A stretch of DNA of 64,000 nt from Phytophthora quininea (lineage: Eukaryota; Oomycota; Peronosporomycetes; Peronosporales; Peronosporaceae), in contig JAAVTG010000577.1 in assembly GCA_011947345.1 (NCBI GenBank), positions 1 to 64,000 of the forward strand, written 5' to 3'. The position numbers were made by a program, and so were the translations under genes. Within the stretch, counting starts at the first letter, position 1; each line of letters opens with the position of its first letter. A model generated the notes under the pieces. The model saw only the letters and a list, made by a program, of their open reading frames with translations, had not been told where the DNA came from and did no database searches. Shown here in pieces: positions 9,296 to 19,104 of this stretch.

Positions 9296-10300
9296 ATGAA
9301 GGCTGTGCAGGCCACTGCTCGGATTGCTAGGCTTCAGAGCATTCTTAAAGCGGGGAGAGGGGCAAAGCCGTTCTCCAGTGCTGCTAAGACACGTCGTTCG
9401 CCACTACCGCTACCAGATCCGTCGCTTATTGATGTCGACGGCAAGTGCACCGTCGAGTACGTGGATATCCGACCAGAGAATGCGACGTCTGCTACACCGA
9501 CGTTACTACTGATCCACGGAGCGCCAGGCACGTACCGAGATTTCCGCCACCTGATCCCGCTGCTGCAAGACCGCGGGGTACGCGTTCTCGGCGTCAACTT
9601 GCCTGGATTCGGAGGCTCGAAAGTCCTGGACACTGCCAACTTCTACGACCACATCAGCGCGTTCCCGTCCGTACAGCTCACGTACAAGGCGATGACCGAC
9701 GTACTGCAAGACAGCAGCAACGTCTTCGTGCTGGGTCACTCCTTCGGTGGCCACGCAGCAGTGCACTTTGCAGGTATCAACGCTGACGAGCAGCAGATCA
9801 GTCTCAAAGGACTGGTACTACTCGCTGCTGCAGGTCATCAACCTCATAGGGCTCTGAGTCCTCAATTGAACGACTTTATGTGGAGGATGCTGGTCTCGAA
9901 AGTGCCCGTGCTGGAGCAGACGTCCAAGTTTCTGGTGCGGCAGCTCTTCGTCAACTGGTTCAAGTTCCCGGACATCGGCCAGCCCGACTACTTCACCGCT
10001 GGGATCGTGCGTTGTGCGACTGCCGACTACGAGCTGTACGAGCAGCACATGAAGAAAAACAGGCCGCTAGCTTCCTTCTTGGCGTGGGCGAAAGACGACG
10101 CGTTGATCGAGGAGGACATCTTCCTCACTGCAAGCGGAAAATGCCATCCAGGACCTCGTCTAGCGTTCGAGACCGGCGGACACAACATCCAGAAGACCCA
10201 AGCCACCGTTTTGGCCGGCAAACTCGCCGACTGGATGCACAGAGTGTCTTGTGGACAAGACCGCCACACAGAGTACGGCAAAGTGGACACTTTTCCCTGA
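9296..10300 (+). CDS. Alpha/beta hydrolase, probably mitochondrial
   Basis: An intact 334-residue, single-exon protein. The N-terminus (MKAVQATARIARLQS and onward to about residue 40) is rich in Arg, Lys, Ala and Ser with almost no acidic residues, which fits a mitochondrial targeting peptide. The hydrolase core has LLLIHGAPGTYRDFRHLIP (oxyanion loop), VLGHSFGGHAAV with the nucleophile Ser at about residue 149, a WAKDDALIEED acid region and TGGHNIQKTQ with the likely catalytic His. The fold resembles small soluble epoxide hydrolase/esterase-like enzymes, but the substrate cannot be told from sequence. It is divergently placed from two broken paralogues on the other strand, so it is the only clearly functional copy here. 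Confidence 0.88.
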   Translation: MKAVQATARIARLQSILKAGRGAKPFSSAAKTRRSPLPLPDPSLIDVDGKCTVEYVDIRPENATSATPTLLLIHGAPGTYRDFRHLIPLLQDRGVRVLGVNLPGFGGSKVLDTANFYDHISAFPSVQLTYKAMTDVLQDSSNVFVLGHSFGGHAAVHFAGINADEQQISLKGLVLLAAAGHQPHRALSPQLNDFMWRMLVSKVPVLEQTSKFLVRQLFVNWFKFPDIGQPDYFTAGIVRCATADYELYEQHMKKNRPLASFLAWAKDDALIEEDIFLTASGKCHPGPRLAFETGGHNIQKTQATVLAGKLADWMHRVSCGQDRHTEYGKVDTFP

Positions 10301-10409
10301 AAAATAAAACAAGAAAGTGGACAGTTCAACGGCAACACGACGGAGCAAGAATGTAGCCATTCCTATCTAAAGTGTCGTACTTAAGAATTCTCCAAAATTT
10401 CGGAACGAA

Positions 10410-10416
10410 TCATTCC
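10410..10416 (+). promoter_or_regulatory. Oomycete initiator-like motif for the FAIM-WW gene
   Basis: TCATTCC is an exact TCAYTYY match, followed by TCAATC. The predicted start at 10412 leaves about 108 bases before the first ATG at 10520. Confidence 0.5.
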
Positions 10417-10519
10417 TCAATCTGCGGGAAACCCATCAGATCAGACGACGCATGACTCTTCGTCGCCGACGCTGCCCAGCGACGCCAAGCCCCGTCGCGC
10501 GCGGCTCAGCGTGGACTCG

Positions 10520-11808
10520 ATGACGTCGGGCAGCAGCGGCAGCAGCAGCAGCTCCGTGCTGCGCGTGTCCAAGGAGGAGGAGAACATCGGCGCGCGCGTT
10601 CCCATGTCCAAGAAACGCGTCACCTGGCGCTTCGTTTTGGCCGGCTCCGAGCAAGTGCATACGGTCATGCTGGAGCACAGCCGCATCTCGGCCAAGAAGC
10701 GGCTAAAACTAGACGGCCGGCGCCTCTTCAGCTCAGAGCAGTATGTCACTAATTGGCACCATGACTTTACGGTCGGGACGGAGCCACAGATCCCCGTTCG
10801 AGTGACTATCCGAGACGTCAAGACCAACGTGGTGGACCAAGGCCGCCTGCAGACGGTCTACGACCTGGTGGCCGACAACGTGCAGTGGGACCAACTGAGC
10901 GAGCGGTTCTTGGCCACGGCACACCGCCACCACACGGCGTCGGTCTGGAGCAGCGACATGTACGTGCGTCGTGTGGAGGACACTCAGGGACAATTGATAT
11001 CGGACGGAGATGAACGTCCTCCAGGGACGTTGTTGACGTGGACGTTTGCGTTCGGTTTGAACGGTAACAGCATCCACAAGATGGAGCTTAGAGACCTCGA
11101 CAAGGGCGAGTTTGTGGTGGTCTTGGACTGCCGCGAACTCAAGCGAGTCAACCATGAGGACATCCATGGGGACATGTGGGAGTTTGAGTACGACCTAGAG
11201 GACCAACACGAGTTGGACCTGGTAGTGACGCTGGTAGACGACCATAAGGTCTACGATTTCTTCATCGATGGCAGCTCCTGGAGAGACATTAGCGAGACAG
11301 ACTTTGTGTTGGAGTCTGGGTGGTACCCGGTCTACTCGCGCTCGAGAAGCGCCGTGTACTTCCGCAATGAGACGACGGGGACACGCAGTGGGAGAAGCCG
11401 CTGGTGTCACGTACAGACTCGCACGTTACCCGTCCATTGCAGCCGTTTGAGCAAGTCTCGCCGGGCTCGCAGGGACTAGAAGACCTTCTGCACGGGATGC
11501 ACGCTACAAAGCTGGAGGAAGTGCACGAGGAGCCGGAGAGTGAGCATGAGCAAGCGCCACAGCTCCTTCCGGTGAAACAGACTCTGCAGCCTGTGCAGGA
11601 AGCACCGAACGCACCGAAAGTGCAAGAAGGCAACCTGCTAGACTTCTCAGAAGTCACTGTGCACTCGTCACCTTCGAAGAAGACGAAGCAGACTGGATAT
11701 GACGCGTTTGACCCTTTCAACCCGACGACTCACACAGGTTTCATCCCGCAGAAGCAGGAGCAGAACGACCAGAAGGCGCAGCCGCCTGTGGATCTGCTGG
11801 GGGCTTAG
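10520..11808 (+). CDS. FAIM-like protein with a WW domain
   Basis: About 429 codons read across one frame break. After a Ser-rich start there are two beta-rich segments, one from VTWRFVLAGSEQVHTVMLEH and one from LLTWTFAFGLNGNSIHKMEL, each with the W...H-x-ME/LEH-like pattern of FAIM1 (Fas apoptotic inhibitory molecule) domains. A WW domain follows: W of SGWYPVY, aromatic VYFRNETTG, then DTQWEKPL in the next frame. The shift lies in the G-run at 11377-11380, inside the WW domain. The rest is Pro/Glu/Gln-rich and ends near PPVDLLGA, with DAFDPFNP resembling a short linear endocytic motif. Family knowledge suggests an adaptor or anti-death role; that is inference. The break is probably a homopolymer error because the downstream frame is clean for 130 codons. 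Confidence 0.65.
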
Positions 11809-12127
11809 AGACGCTTGCTCAACAGTTTCGCGGGTGAGTGGGAATTCTCGTGCATGGATATTTATGTTTACGAAAAATGAGGCAAACTATCAACTGGAGA
11901 AGCTCGACAGGTTTCCTTGTAGCTGGGGGTTTAAACAAGTCGTGGTTCAGGTAAGCGTTTTTAAAGCAGGTTGCCTCAATCGATGTGTATTTCTTGATTT
12001 GCTTGGCCTTGGATGCGGGTTTGCGTGGATTATTTGATGCTGTGGCGTGTGAACTAAGCTACTGTAGTGATTGCAAGGTGACGAGTAATTTGAAAGCGAT
12101 GGAATTGATTGATTGGTGATTGTGAAC

Positions 12128-13028
12128 ATGGCAAGCCTCGATGTCATTCCCCAAAGTGTTTTGGAACTACTCACTACCAATGCCAACTACTCTTGACGCC
12201 CAGATCGACCTCGCACGGAGCTCAGCGATCGCTTCAAGGAAGACCGACGACGGCAAGAACTGCGCTCGTCCACTGATGTTGGCGAAGAGGACGAGAGTCG
12301 ACCCATCGTTGTGTGCGAAGACATCGATCGCGAAGCATTCCGCCAGTGGCTAGACTGCCACGATGGATACCTGCGACGTTGCCAATAAGAACCGACCTCG
12401 TCGACCGCTGGGCGGGTGATCATCCAGACATAGGCGACTTTCCTACACGCAGCGTGATCGGCCTGGATCGTGCTGAACATCGTCAAGCACGTGCAGAACA
12501 TTGGCGGAACCGACATGCTCGATACCTTGAGCTTGGCGGGCTCTCCGAGGAGTGACGTGGGCGACCGCGACCAAGAACCCGACGTCACAATCTCCCTGGC
12601 CCCAACGGGGAGGATTCGACGGTGTTTCCTCAACCTTGTGGTCGAGATTGCCTACCAGCACGAAAGCTGGGAGCAGCTCGTGAAGAAATTGCACCGGTGG
12701 ACAAATTGCCATCGGAGTGAAGGTAGGCAAGGTTCGCAGACGAATGCTGTTTCTCCAGCGGAATCCCGAGTTTGCGACAGCCAGCACGAGCGATGGCATT
12801 CCGCGGCTGCTGTCAGAGGAAGTGGACTTCGACGGTGAGATGCATGATCTACCACGCGTGGTTTCCCTACACGTGTTGTATGCCGGGACCTCAATTCCGT
12901 GTGAATTAGTCGGCCATGAAAACGACTTGCTCACGATCGACCTCATGTCGCTGCGACAGACCATCGAGAACGCGATCAAAGAGATGGCATACACGGAGCA
13001 GTGGCACCCACGACCAATGCAGGAGTAG
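12128..13028 (+). pseudogene. Uma2-like (PD-(D/E)XK fold) oomycete family protein, broken
   Basis: The ATG at 12128 opens MASLDVIPQSVLELL and hits an in-frame TGA at 12194-12196. The same frame then continues through RPIVVCEDIDREAFRQWL to another stop. Further segments lie in other frames: FLNLVVEIAYQHESWEQL plus VKKLHRW near 12640-12700, IAIGVKVGKV near 12710-12730, and a final frame from 12717 to the stop at 13028 (VSLHVLYAGTSIPCELVG). The order matches the gene at 48494-49308 segment by segment (LVIEVAYGDECLLLNEKL, IVIGVKI, FPLGKLYHNTRIPAALV). The E...K spacing after a hydrophobic strand resembles Uma2/PD-(D/E)XK nuclease-fold proteins. Several breaks and a nonsense codon make it a probable pseudogene. 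Confidence 0.55.
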
Positions 13029-13210
13029 TTTTGTTGGTTCGTTTACAACAATGGCAACTTTCTATTCTACGTGGCGCAGTGAAATATCTGCCGATGGAAA
13101 CGTGGAATATGGTATGGTCTGTTTACTACGTGGATATGATAAAGGGACCGGATTCTCATCGTCAAGATCCAAGCGAGAGATCAATTCCAGGCTGTATTGT
13201 GGGGGACTTC

Positions 13211-14248
13211 TTAATTCAGCACCGGGTACAGGTAGGTGTCATACACGTCCCAGAAGGAGCAGTCGCTCGAGTCTTCGGTCCAACATCCGTGCGAAATATT
13301 CGCCACAGTAGGCAAGAAGAGACCCCTGCGTTCGTCCAGCGTGCGCAGTCCAAACGTGTCTTCCGTGTACTCGAACGTGTCCTTCGTATCGACAACAGAG
13401 ATGCTGCTGAAGTTCGACTCGATGTCAGCGATTGACTCCACTTCCGAGTACCGACCAAAGTGGGAAGACTGCCAGGGCGTGACGACTCCGTCGTCAGGTG
13501 ACATGAAGAAATACGCCGACTCGAGTTTCAGGAAGTTCGCTTTGCGACGGGCCTTGTCAAGAGCGCATTGGTCGTCGCCGTCGAGACAATGGTTCACGTT
13601 GTTGATGACGGGGAGGAAGTAGTTGGTAGCTGCCCAACTGGCGAATTGCGGGGAGCGTTGGAGATTAAAGTACGAGTAATTGTACTGGTACTGCGGCTGC
13701 TCGACCATGAACTGCATCAGGTCGCGTTGCAGCTTGCCGTACGCATCCTCAGTGGAGTACGAGCTGAAGTTAAAAACCTCCTTGTTAGGCATGGCTCCGT
13801 TCAAAGATCCCGTCCCTGCAGCGACCAGTGCAGCAACATCGTCGGGGCCGTTGAAAATGCCGTTTTGCACACCGGCCAGACTGATGTAGCGCCTAACGTT
13901 GTGGTCGTCCATTTCTTCGATCACAGCACGGGAGATGGCGCCACCTTGCGAGTGCGCCATGAAGATGTATCCGTTGTCGAAAGCAGAGTTGTTGGCCACC
14001 ACTTCGCGCACCGTCGAGATAGCAAGCGGCACTTGCGTGAGAAGCGACTCGAAGGAGCACGAGGCGTCACAAAATGAGAGAGACACAGCGGTACGGCCTT
14101 CAGCAGTGAGATTCGAGACGAAGTTGTTTCCGCTCTCGTACGTCATGCCAAGACCGTGGAAGAAGATGACCGGCAGATTGGACATGTCGGAGGCTGCAGA
14201 GGCACTGGCAAAGGCGGCCACTGGGAGCAGGAACGCAAACGACTTCAT
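13211..14248 (-). CDS. Palmitoyl-protein thioesterase family, secreted or lysosomal
   Basis: An intact 345-residue protein from the ATG at 14248; the frame is open further upstream, but this ATG starts a clear signal peptide (MKSFAFLLPVAAFASASA). The mature part begins LPVIFFHGLGM, the oxyanion region. MAHSQGGAISRA holds the nucleophile Ser, SPDDGVVTPW the likely catalytic Asp and NISHGCW the likely catalytic His. The central block EVFNFSSYSTEDAYGKLQRD and the repeated N-x-S/T glycosylation motifs fit lysosomal PPT1/PPT2-type enzymes, which remove fatty acyl groups from cysteines. The usual G of G-x-S-x-G is Ala (AHSQGG). The length fits the family. Single exon, no frame break. Confidence 0.85.
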   Translation of the reverse strand: MKSFAFLLPVAAFASASAASDMSNLPVIFFHGLGMTYESGNNFVSNLTAEGRTAVSLSFCDASCSFESLLTQVPLAISTVREVVANNSAFDNGYIFMAHSQGGAISRAVIEEMDDHNVRRYISLAGVQNGIFNGPDDVAALVAAGTGSLNGAMPNKEVFNFSSYSTEDAYGKLQRDLMQFMVEQPQYQYNYSYFNLQRSPQFASWAATNYFLPVINNVNHCLDGDDQCALDKARRKANFLKLESAYFFMSPDDGVVTPWQSSHFGRYSEVESIADIESNFSSISVVDTKDTFEYTEDTFGLRTLDERRGLFLPTVANISHGCWTEDSSDCSFWDVYDTYLYPVLN

Positions 14249-14876
14249 CTTCGAGCAGTGCTGGGTCTTCGATTGTGGGGGCTGGTGCAAAATGCGTTGT
14301 GAGCAGGCTGGGAACAGTGCAAGCAACCGAGTGGATAGGCCTGGTTCAGACATTTCAGATAGCATCATTGGATTTGGTGGGAAGACACTGACAGGCTACA
14401 GATGCCGTCGGAGATCGATTCGGACGCCAACAGTTTGGTGAAGCAGTGTATGCTGCCTTGGAGCTCGAGTCAGACGCTACTCATCGACGGATAACGCTTC
14501 AAAATACAGCTAGCCACCTGGTATCGCAACTAAATATCCATGCTTGGCACTTCCACGTCATCTTTGCAAAGAGAAACGGGTATCGTTAATTTACGATAAC
14601 GCCAACATGAGCATGATGATAACGAAGATACCTTCAGGGCACTCATCATGAGGTTACGAGTTTCGGCGAAGAATTATTTCCCGCCTCGAACAACTATGGA
14701 TACCACGGGATCAACTGCAGCAACACGTTGACGAAGTTGACCATCCGCAGGAGCAGTTTTTGCACCAGACCTAGCAACAATTTGCTTCTCAATGACACCA
14801 CCGTGATCGGTTTCGTGTTCCTGTGTCATTGATGTGCGCTCGCTTCGGACAAAGACAATATTTCCAATTGACTTCA
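14249..14876. other. Intergenic stretch with a 67-codon minus-strand frame
   Basis: Mostly non-coding. A minus-strand frame (14674-14877) starts with an ATG that overlaps the end of the upstream gene and encodes a Thr/Val/Arg-rich 67-residue peptide with no recognised domain. It may be the former C-terminus of the neighbouring START-like gene, cut off by the stop at 14877-14879, or chance. Confidence 0.35.
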
Positions 14877-16139
14877 TTACTTGGCTTCTGCTAGTGTGAC
14901 GCAGCAGATATCCTCGACTTTATGGTTGAACTGTGTGAGTGCTTGGTCCCAGGCCTCGATACCGCTGTCGTAATAAGGAGAATCTTCCCAAGACGGATGC
15001 ACATCACCCATTACTGACACATGACAGTAGGTTTTCATCACTGTGGTTGGACCTGTTGCCGACGGCTTGCCATTCGTAAGCACGAGACAACTCGTCTCCT
15101 TGAACGTGATCGAAAACAACTCGTGGATCGGCTCCAGCTCCATGCGCGAGATGATAATTGTGCGGTCTTCCTCGACGTACTTTCGAACTGCAGCCCGGAG
15201 TACAATGCGCATCTCGAGGCCACGTCGAGTGACCACAGTGCAGACGTTTTTCAAGCGCGTGTTATCTTCTACAGCAACATACTATAATCCACAACATGTT
15301 AGTCTTTGCACTTAAGAACGGTGATCGAATAAACCTACCTCGGAGAAGACACTGTTTGATTCCCCAGCCGAAGTCGTCTTGAGCGACCAAATGGCACTTT
15401 CAACATGGTGTAGACCAAACGGAACAGCATAGCAGTCGACAAGCTCCAGGTAATGATTCTTGGTTGCCATTTTGGCCTTGTGGATTCGTTGTCGTCCGGG
15501 GCACGCGATTTCGACATTTTCAAAGAGCTTGTCGACATCAACATACACGCCGTCCAATCCAGACATGAGGTCCTCAAACACGACCCGGTTAAAGTTTGGA
15601 GGAGGGAAGTTCGTCGAATCTAGTCGATGTCGCTTCACCAAGTGATGTGTTGGCTGCTCAACCATTCTCCTCTTGAGCACTCGAACGTCCAGCTTCGCTT
15701 GCCGCATGTGCTGCTTTAAGAGGTTCCGTAGAGCCGAGTTTTCCTCTTCACTCGATTGTCGCTGCTTGAATTCAAACGATGCGACTTCTTCCCACGTTGA
15801 AGGCTTTCCATCCGCAGACACCAACGCAAGAGGCGTTTCTGACGAGACACTGGAGTCCTTCGCCTTGTCGAGTCGTGGGTTTGTTCTCAGCTGGAGCAGC
15901 CTTGCTGACAGATCTTTGACCTCTTCACGTAAACGCAGGATCTCTTCTCGTCGTCTTTGGTGCCATGACTTGGATTTCAGTCGCGGGGTTGCTCCTCGCC
16001 GTTCAGCAAGTCGTCTCCTGGTCCCGCAGGTATTGTCGGGATAAGAGCTGCATCAGCGTCGTATTGTTCGAGTACCGCAAGTAGTTGTGGGTCCAAGTCC
16101 AAGTTGATTTCATCGAAATCGCAGACCGGTGAGCTCATG
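14877..16139 (-). CDS. bZIP-like and START-like domain protein (oomycete M96-like family)
   Basis: About 401 codons. The ATG at 16139 gives MSSPVCDFDEINLDLDPQLL. Two compensating frame breaks (T-run near 16080, C/G-run at 15984-15990) then bracket an acidic stretch. Next comes a basic heptad-like region, PRLKSKSWHQRRREEILRL, the N-R-x-R/EL-x-LR pattern seen before the coiled coil of this family, then a second coiled coil (EENSALRNLLKQHMRQ). One intron, 15282-15338 (57 bp, GTAGGT...TTATAG), keeps the frame. The C-terminal half has the RKYVEEDRTIIISRME strand typical of the START-like domain of oomycete 'M96 mating-specific' proteins. I infer a regulatory or lipid-binding role; the family name does not prove function. 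Confidence 0.6.
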
Positions 16140-16432
16140 ACACCGAAGCAAAATGCAGTAATGACTGATGCGGCGAGGTCCAGTACTCGTGGTCGACGAG
16201 ATGAGTTGGCAACCGTTTCCCAACGTGCGTCGCGACAAGCGGGTGAACGGTTCGCGCTGAAAATGTTGCGTAGTAAATAACGGATCGAGTTTGACTAAAC
16301 TCTTCAGGCTGGACGGGGCTTTCAGCATTCGGACCGTGACGATAATAGTCATTCGGAAAAAGCAATCGCTGAATTGTTGTTATATGATGGCAGATTTCGT
16401 GTGGTTTAGTTAAGCTGCCTGCCTTTAAAAGT

Positions 16433-17190
16433 CTAGTTCATGAGCTTTTTGATCAGATCGTTGAGAGGTTCCTGCTCGCGCTTGTCGACGAGGTCGAACT
16501 GCGTCACAAATGCCATAAAGTGCTTGAAGCACGAGTTGAGGTGAGCTTCGGCACCGATGCTGACGATTTTGTCAAAATGCGAGTAGTACACGTGCGCGTA
16601 CACCCGGAAGAGCCGGCGGAAAATGTTCTTGACCACGGATTGGAATCCTCTGGAGTAAGTGGCGCCTTCACGCGTAGGGAAGAGCGAATCGTCGCTTAAA
16701 AGCTCCTCCACCCACGTCATGAGCATGTCGATGTACTCGGGGCCGCCAACTTGGCTGGGGTCTTGTACTCTTTGCCATCCTTCCACAAGTACTCGAACTT
16801 CGGCCCAGCGCGCATCTCCGGGCACGAGGTGCAGGTGCAAAACTCGAGGATAGTACCGTAGACGATGCTGATCTCGTTGAAGAAGTCCACCGCTGTTGAA
16901 TTTAATGGTTAGCGAAATTCGACTCATGTATTTAGTTGTTGGTTGTTCACTTACTGTGCACTGCTAGCCATTCGTTGAGGTCTTCGCCCTCAGGGAGCGA
17001 AACAGCGTTCCTCATGTCGCCACTACACAACACGTGGAAGTTAGAGAGTCATTTCAAAGGCTACTAGTAGATAGATGACGTACTTGCCAAGCGTGGCTTG
17101 GGCGTGTTTGTGCAGGTCGTAGCGCTTGGTGCCTTGGCTGTGGCTCTTCTGCGGCCGGAAGGTCTTGTTGCGGCTGAAGAGGTTGTTCAT
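16433..17190 (-). CDS. MOB1: MOB kinase activator 1
   Basis: Three exons, 17190-17084, 17022-16955 and 16892-16433, with introns of 61 and 62 bp (17023-17083 and 16893-16954), encode about 211 residues, the usual MOB1 length. Diagnostic pieces are the GTKRYDLHKHAQATLG start, LPEGEDLNEWLAVHTVDFFN, CTCTSCPEMRAGPKFEYLW with the zinc-binding cysteines, APEYIDMLMTWVEELL and YAHVYYSHFDKIV with the zinc-binding histidines. MOB1 binds and activates NDR/LATS kinases in mitotic-exit and Hippo-type signalling. One base is missing in a C/G-run at about 16738-16744, between KTPAKLAA and PEYIDML; given the strong conservation on both sides this is almost surely a sequence error. It shares a 320-bp divergent promoter with the gene at 17511. 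Confidence 0.9.
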
Positions 17191-17244
17191 CGTGAGTGTG
17201 ATTCTGCTCTAATCCACAGATGAACTCGACGTGCTGCGCGGATC

Positions 17245-17251
17245 AAAATGA
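17245..17251 (-). promoter_or_regulatory. Oomycete initiator-like motif for MOB1
   Basis: TCATTTT on the minus strand, an exact TCAYTYY match; predicted transcript start at 17249, about 58 bases before the MOB1 ATG. Confidence 0.55.
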
Positions 17252-17491
17252 ACTAGCAGCCTCCGTGAATAGTGGAGGCGGGGGATAAATTGGTTCGACT
17301 ACGTAGTAACTAGCATAACCGTCCATAGTTCTTATCGATCGTCGTTGCGACTGTCGTGTCAATTTCCACGAGTGGTTTCTGAATTGCTTGCAACGCTGCC
17401 GTCTCCAGCCGTGGACTCCTTTGGCCATGAAGTTGAAGTTGTCTTGAAACCCGAACTTAGCGCATTGTGCGTACCTAACAAGCATTTTCGC

Positions 17492-17498
17492 TCATTTT
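17492..17498 (+). promoter_or_regulatory. Oomycete initiator-like motif for the PTER-like gene
   Basis: TCATTTT on the plus strand followed by CACC, an exact TCAYTYY match. Predicted transcript start at 17494, 17 bases before the ATG. Together with the MOB1 motif it defines a compact divergent promoter. Confidence 0.55.
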
Positions 17499-17510
17499 CA
17501 CCGCGTCAAA

Positions 17511-18889
17511 ATGATCCGCACGGTGCGTGAATTGGTGGCCCCCGCCGACGTGCGAGCGGCGCTTCCCCACGAGCACGTGCTGCATAACATTGGGCGTCAA
17601 GTACCCACGTTAACATCTGCAGATTTAGAGATCCGCACTGAAGACTTAGTGAACTATCGACGAGCTCCGTTCGCCAACGGGAGTCGGAACTTGTTGATGC
17701 AGAAGGAGGACGAGGTGTTCAGGGAGCTGGAACGACTGCAGTTGATGGGAACTGAGGGTGACAAGAAGGCGCTCAAGACATTGGTGGTGGATGTGGCGCT
17801 CCCCATTGAAGGACGAGATGTGTTTGCGAAAGAGAGGCTGCGTCTGGACGAGAGGCTTCCGGGGTCCAATTGCTGACGGTGACGACGTTCCCCGTTGAGA
17901 GAATCGGCGAGTTTCCTCTTGGGTTGACACCGAAGCAGCAGAGCGAACGGATTGCAAAGGTGCTAGAGGCTGAGCTGATGTTTGGCATTGGCAGTGAGGG
18001 TGAGGTGGTGTATCCTGGAGCGATCTACCAGCAGGTCCACTGCGCGGATGTGTGTTTTAATGACAAGGAGCAGATTCTCGCACAAGGGTTGGCGCTGGTA
18101 CGTTGAGTTTGTATAATATTGCAGGGGCTTCCATTGATAATTGCATCCATAGGCTCAAGCTCAAACGCATGCGCCGCTGTACTTGTCGTTTACCTTCGAC
18201 GAGCAATCGACTGGAAATACTGTCAAGCTGGAGCAAGCCTTGCAAGCTTGGCTTCGCGTCCTTCTCGACGCCGGTGCTGAGAGCAGGAAACTCGTTGTGT
18301 GCCACATGGATCGCTGGTGTCGAGGTGACCTTGAAGGACCCGGTTACTGCTTCTTGAAGGAGATCTTGAGCCTCGGTGTCTCGGTGCTCTTCGACATGAT
18401 CGGTCTGCTGACTGTGAGCGACGTCCCTCTCTTCAATCCTTGCTGTAGAACCCCGTCAAGCGGCGATGAAGAGTGGCAGGAGCCTCCTTCAGACAGCAGA
18501 CTCGTTCGGTGGATTGCAGCACTTGCAAAGGACCACCTCCATCAGCTGCTACTGTCGACGAACGTGCACCAACGGATCCAATACCGCCGCTACGGAGGCG
18601 GCGGCTACACGTACCTCTTTGAGCATTTCAGGACCCGTCTCCAGCGTCAGGGAGTCACCGACTGTCAATGGGACCAGCTCGTGCGCGGCAACGTCGTGGA
18701 CTTGCTGGCCTGGTACGTGCCGCCGGAGGCGCCGCCAATCCCCAAAACTACCTGCAGTGCTCCATCTGCGGCAACTACTTTGAGCCCATCGAAGGCGAGT
18801 ACTTCACCAAGTTTACGTTCATCTACTGCGGCACCAAGTGTCTGCGGCGTCACAGTAGGAACAAGTTTGCTCCCCTACCACCCAAATGA
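17511..18889 (+). CDS. Phosphotriesterase-related protein with C-terminal Cys-rich finger
   Basis: About 440 codons. The N-terminus has PHEHVLHNIG, the first metal-binding His-x-His of the PTE/PTER amidohydrolase family. Later parts are IEGRDVFAKE, GVQLLTVTTFP, the histidine-containing LVVCHMDRW strand and YRRYGGGGYTYLFEHF, the YGG signature before the closing helix. One intron lies at 18098-18152 (55 bp, GTACGT...CATAG). Two frame breaks, near 17855 (GAGAG) and near 18735, must be bridged; the second separates the PTE core from CSICGNYFEPIEGEYF...CGTKC, a C-x2-C...C-x3-C zinc-finger-like tail not normally part of PTER. PTER-like enzymes hydrolyse esters, lactones or N-acyl amino acids; the substrate here is unknown. 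Confidence 0.7.
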
Positions 18890-19104
18890 ATTCCTTCCGC
18901 ATCGGCGCTGACGTCAAAATGGCCCCGAGCGGGGCAATGCACACGTCAGTTTGAAAAAGGAAAGGTTAGAATAGGCTCGTAGCCCGGATTTGGGTTCCTA
19001 GCCCCAGTTGGGCTGGGTTGAGTAACAGGATGATCCTGCCCAAAGTCTCATGCCTGTCAGTCTTCAATTTGCCGGCGAGCGCGCGAGTGTCAAGAAGGAC
19101 GTCG

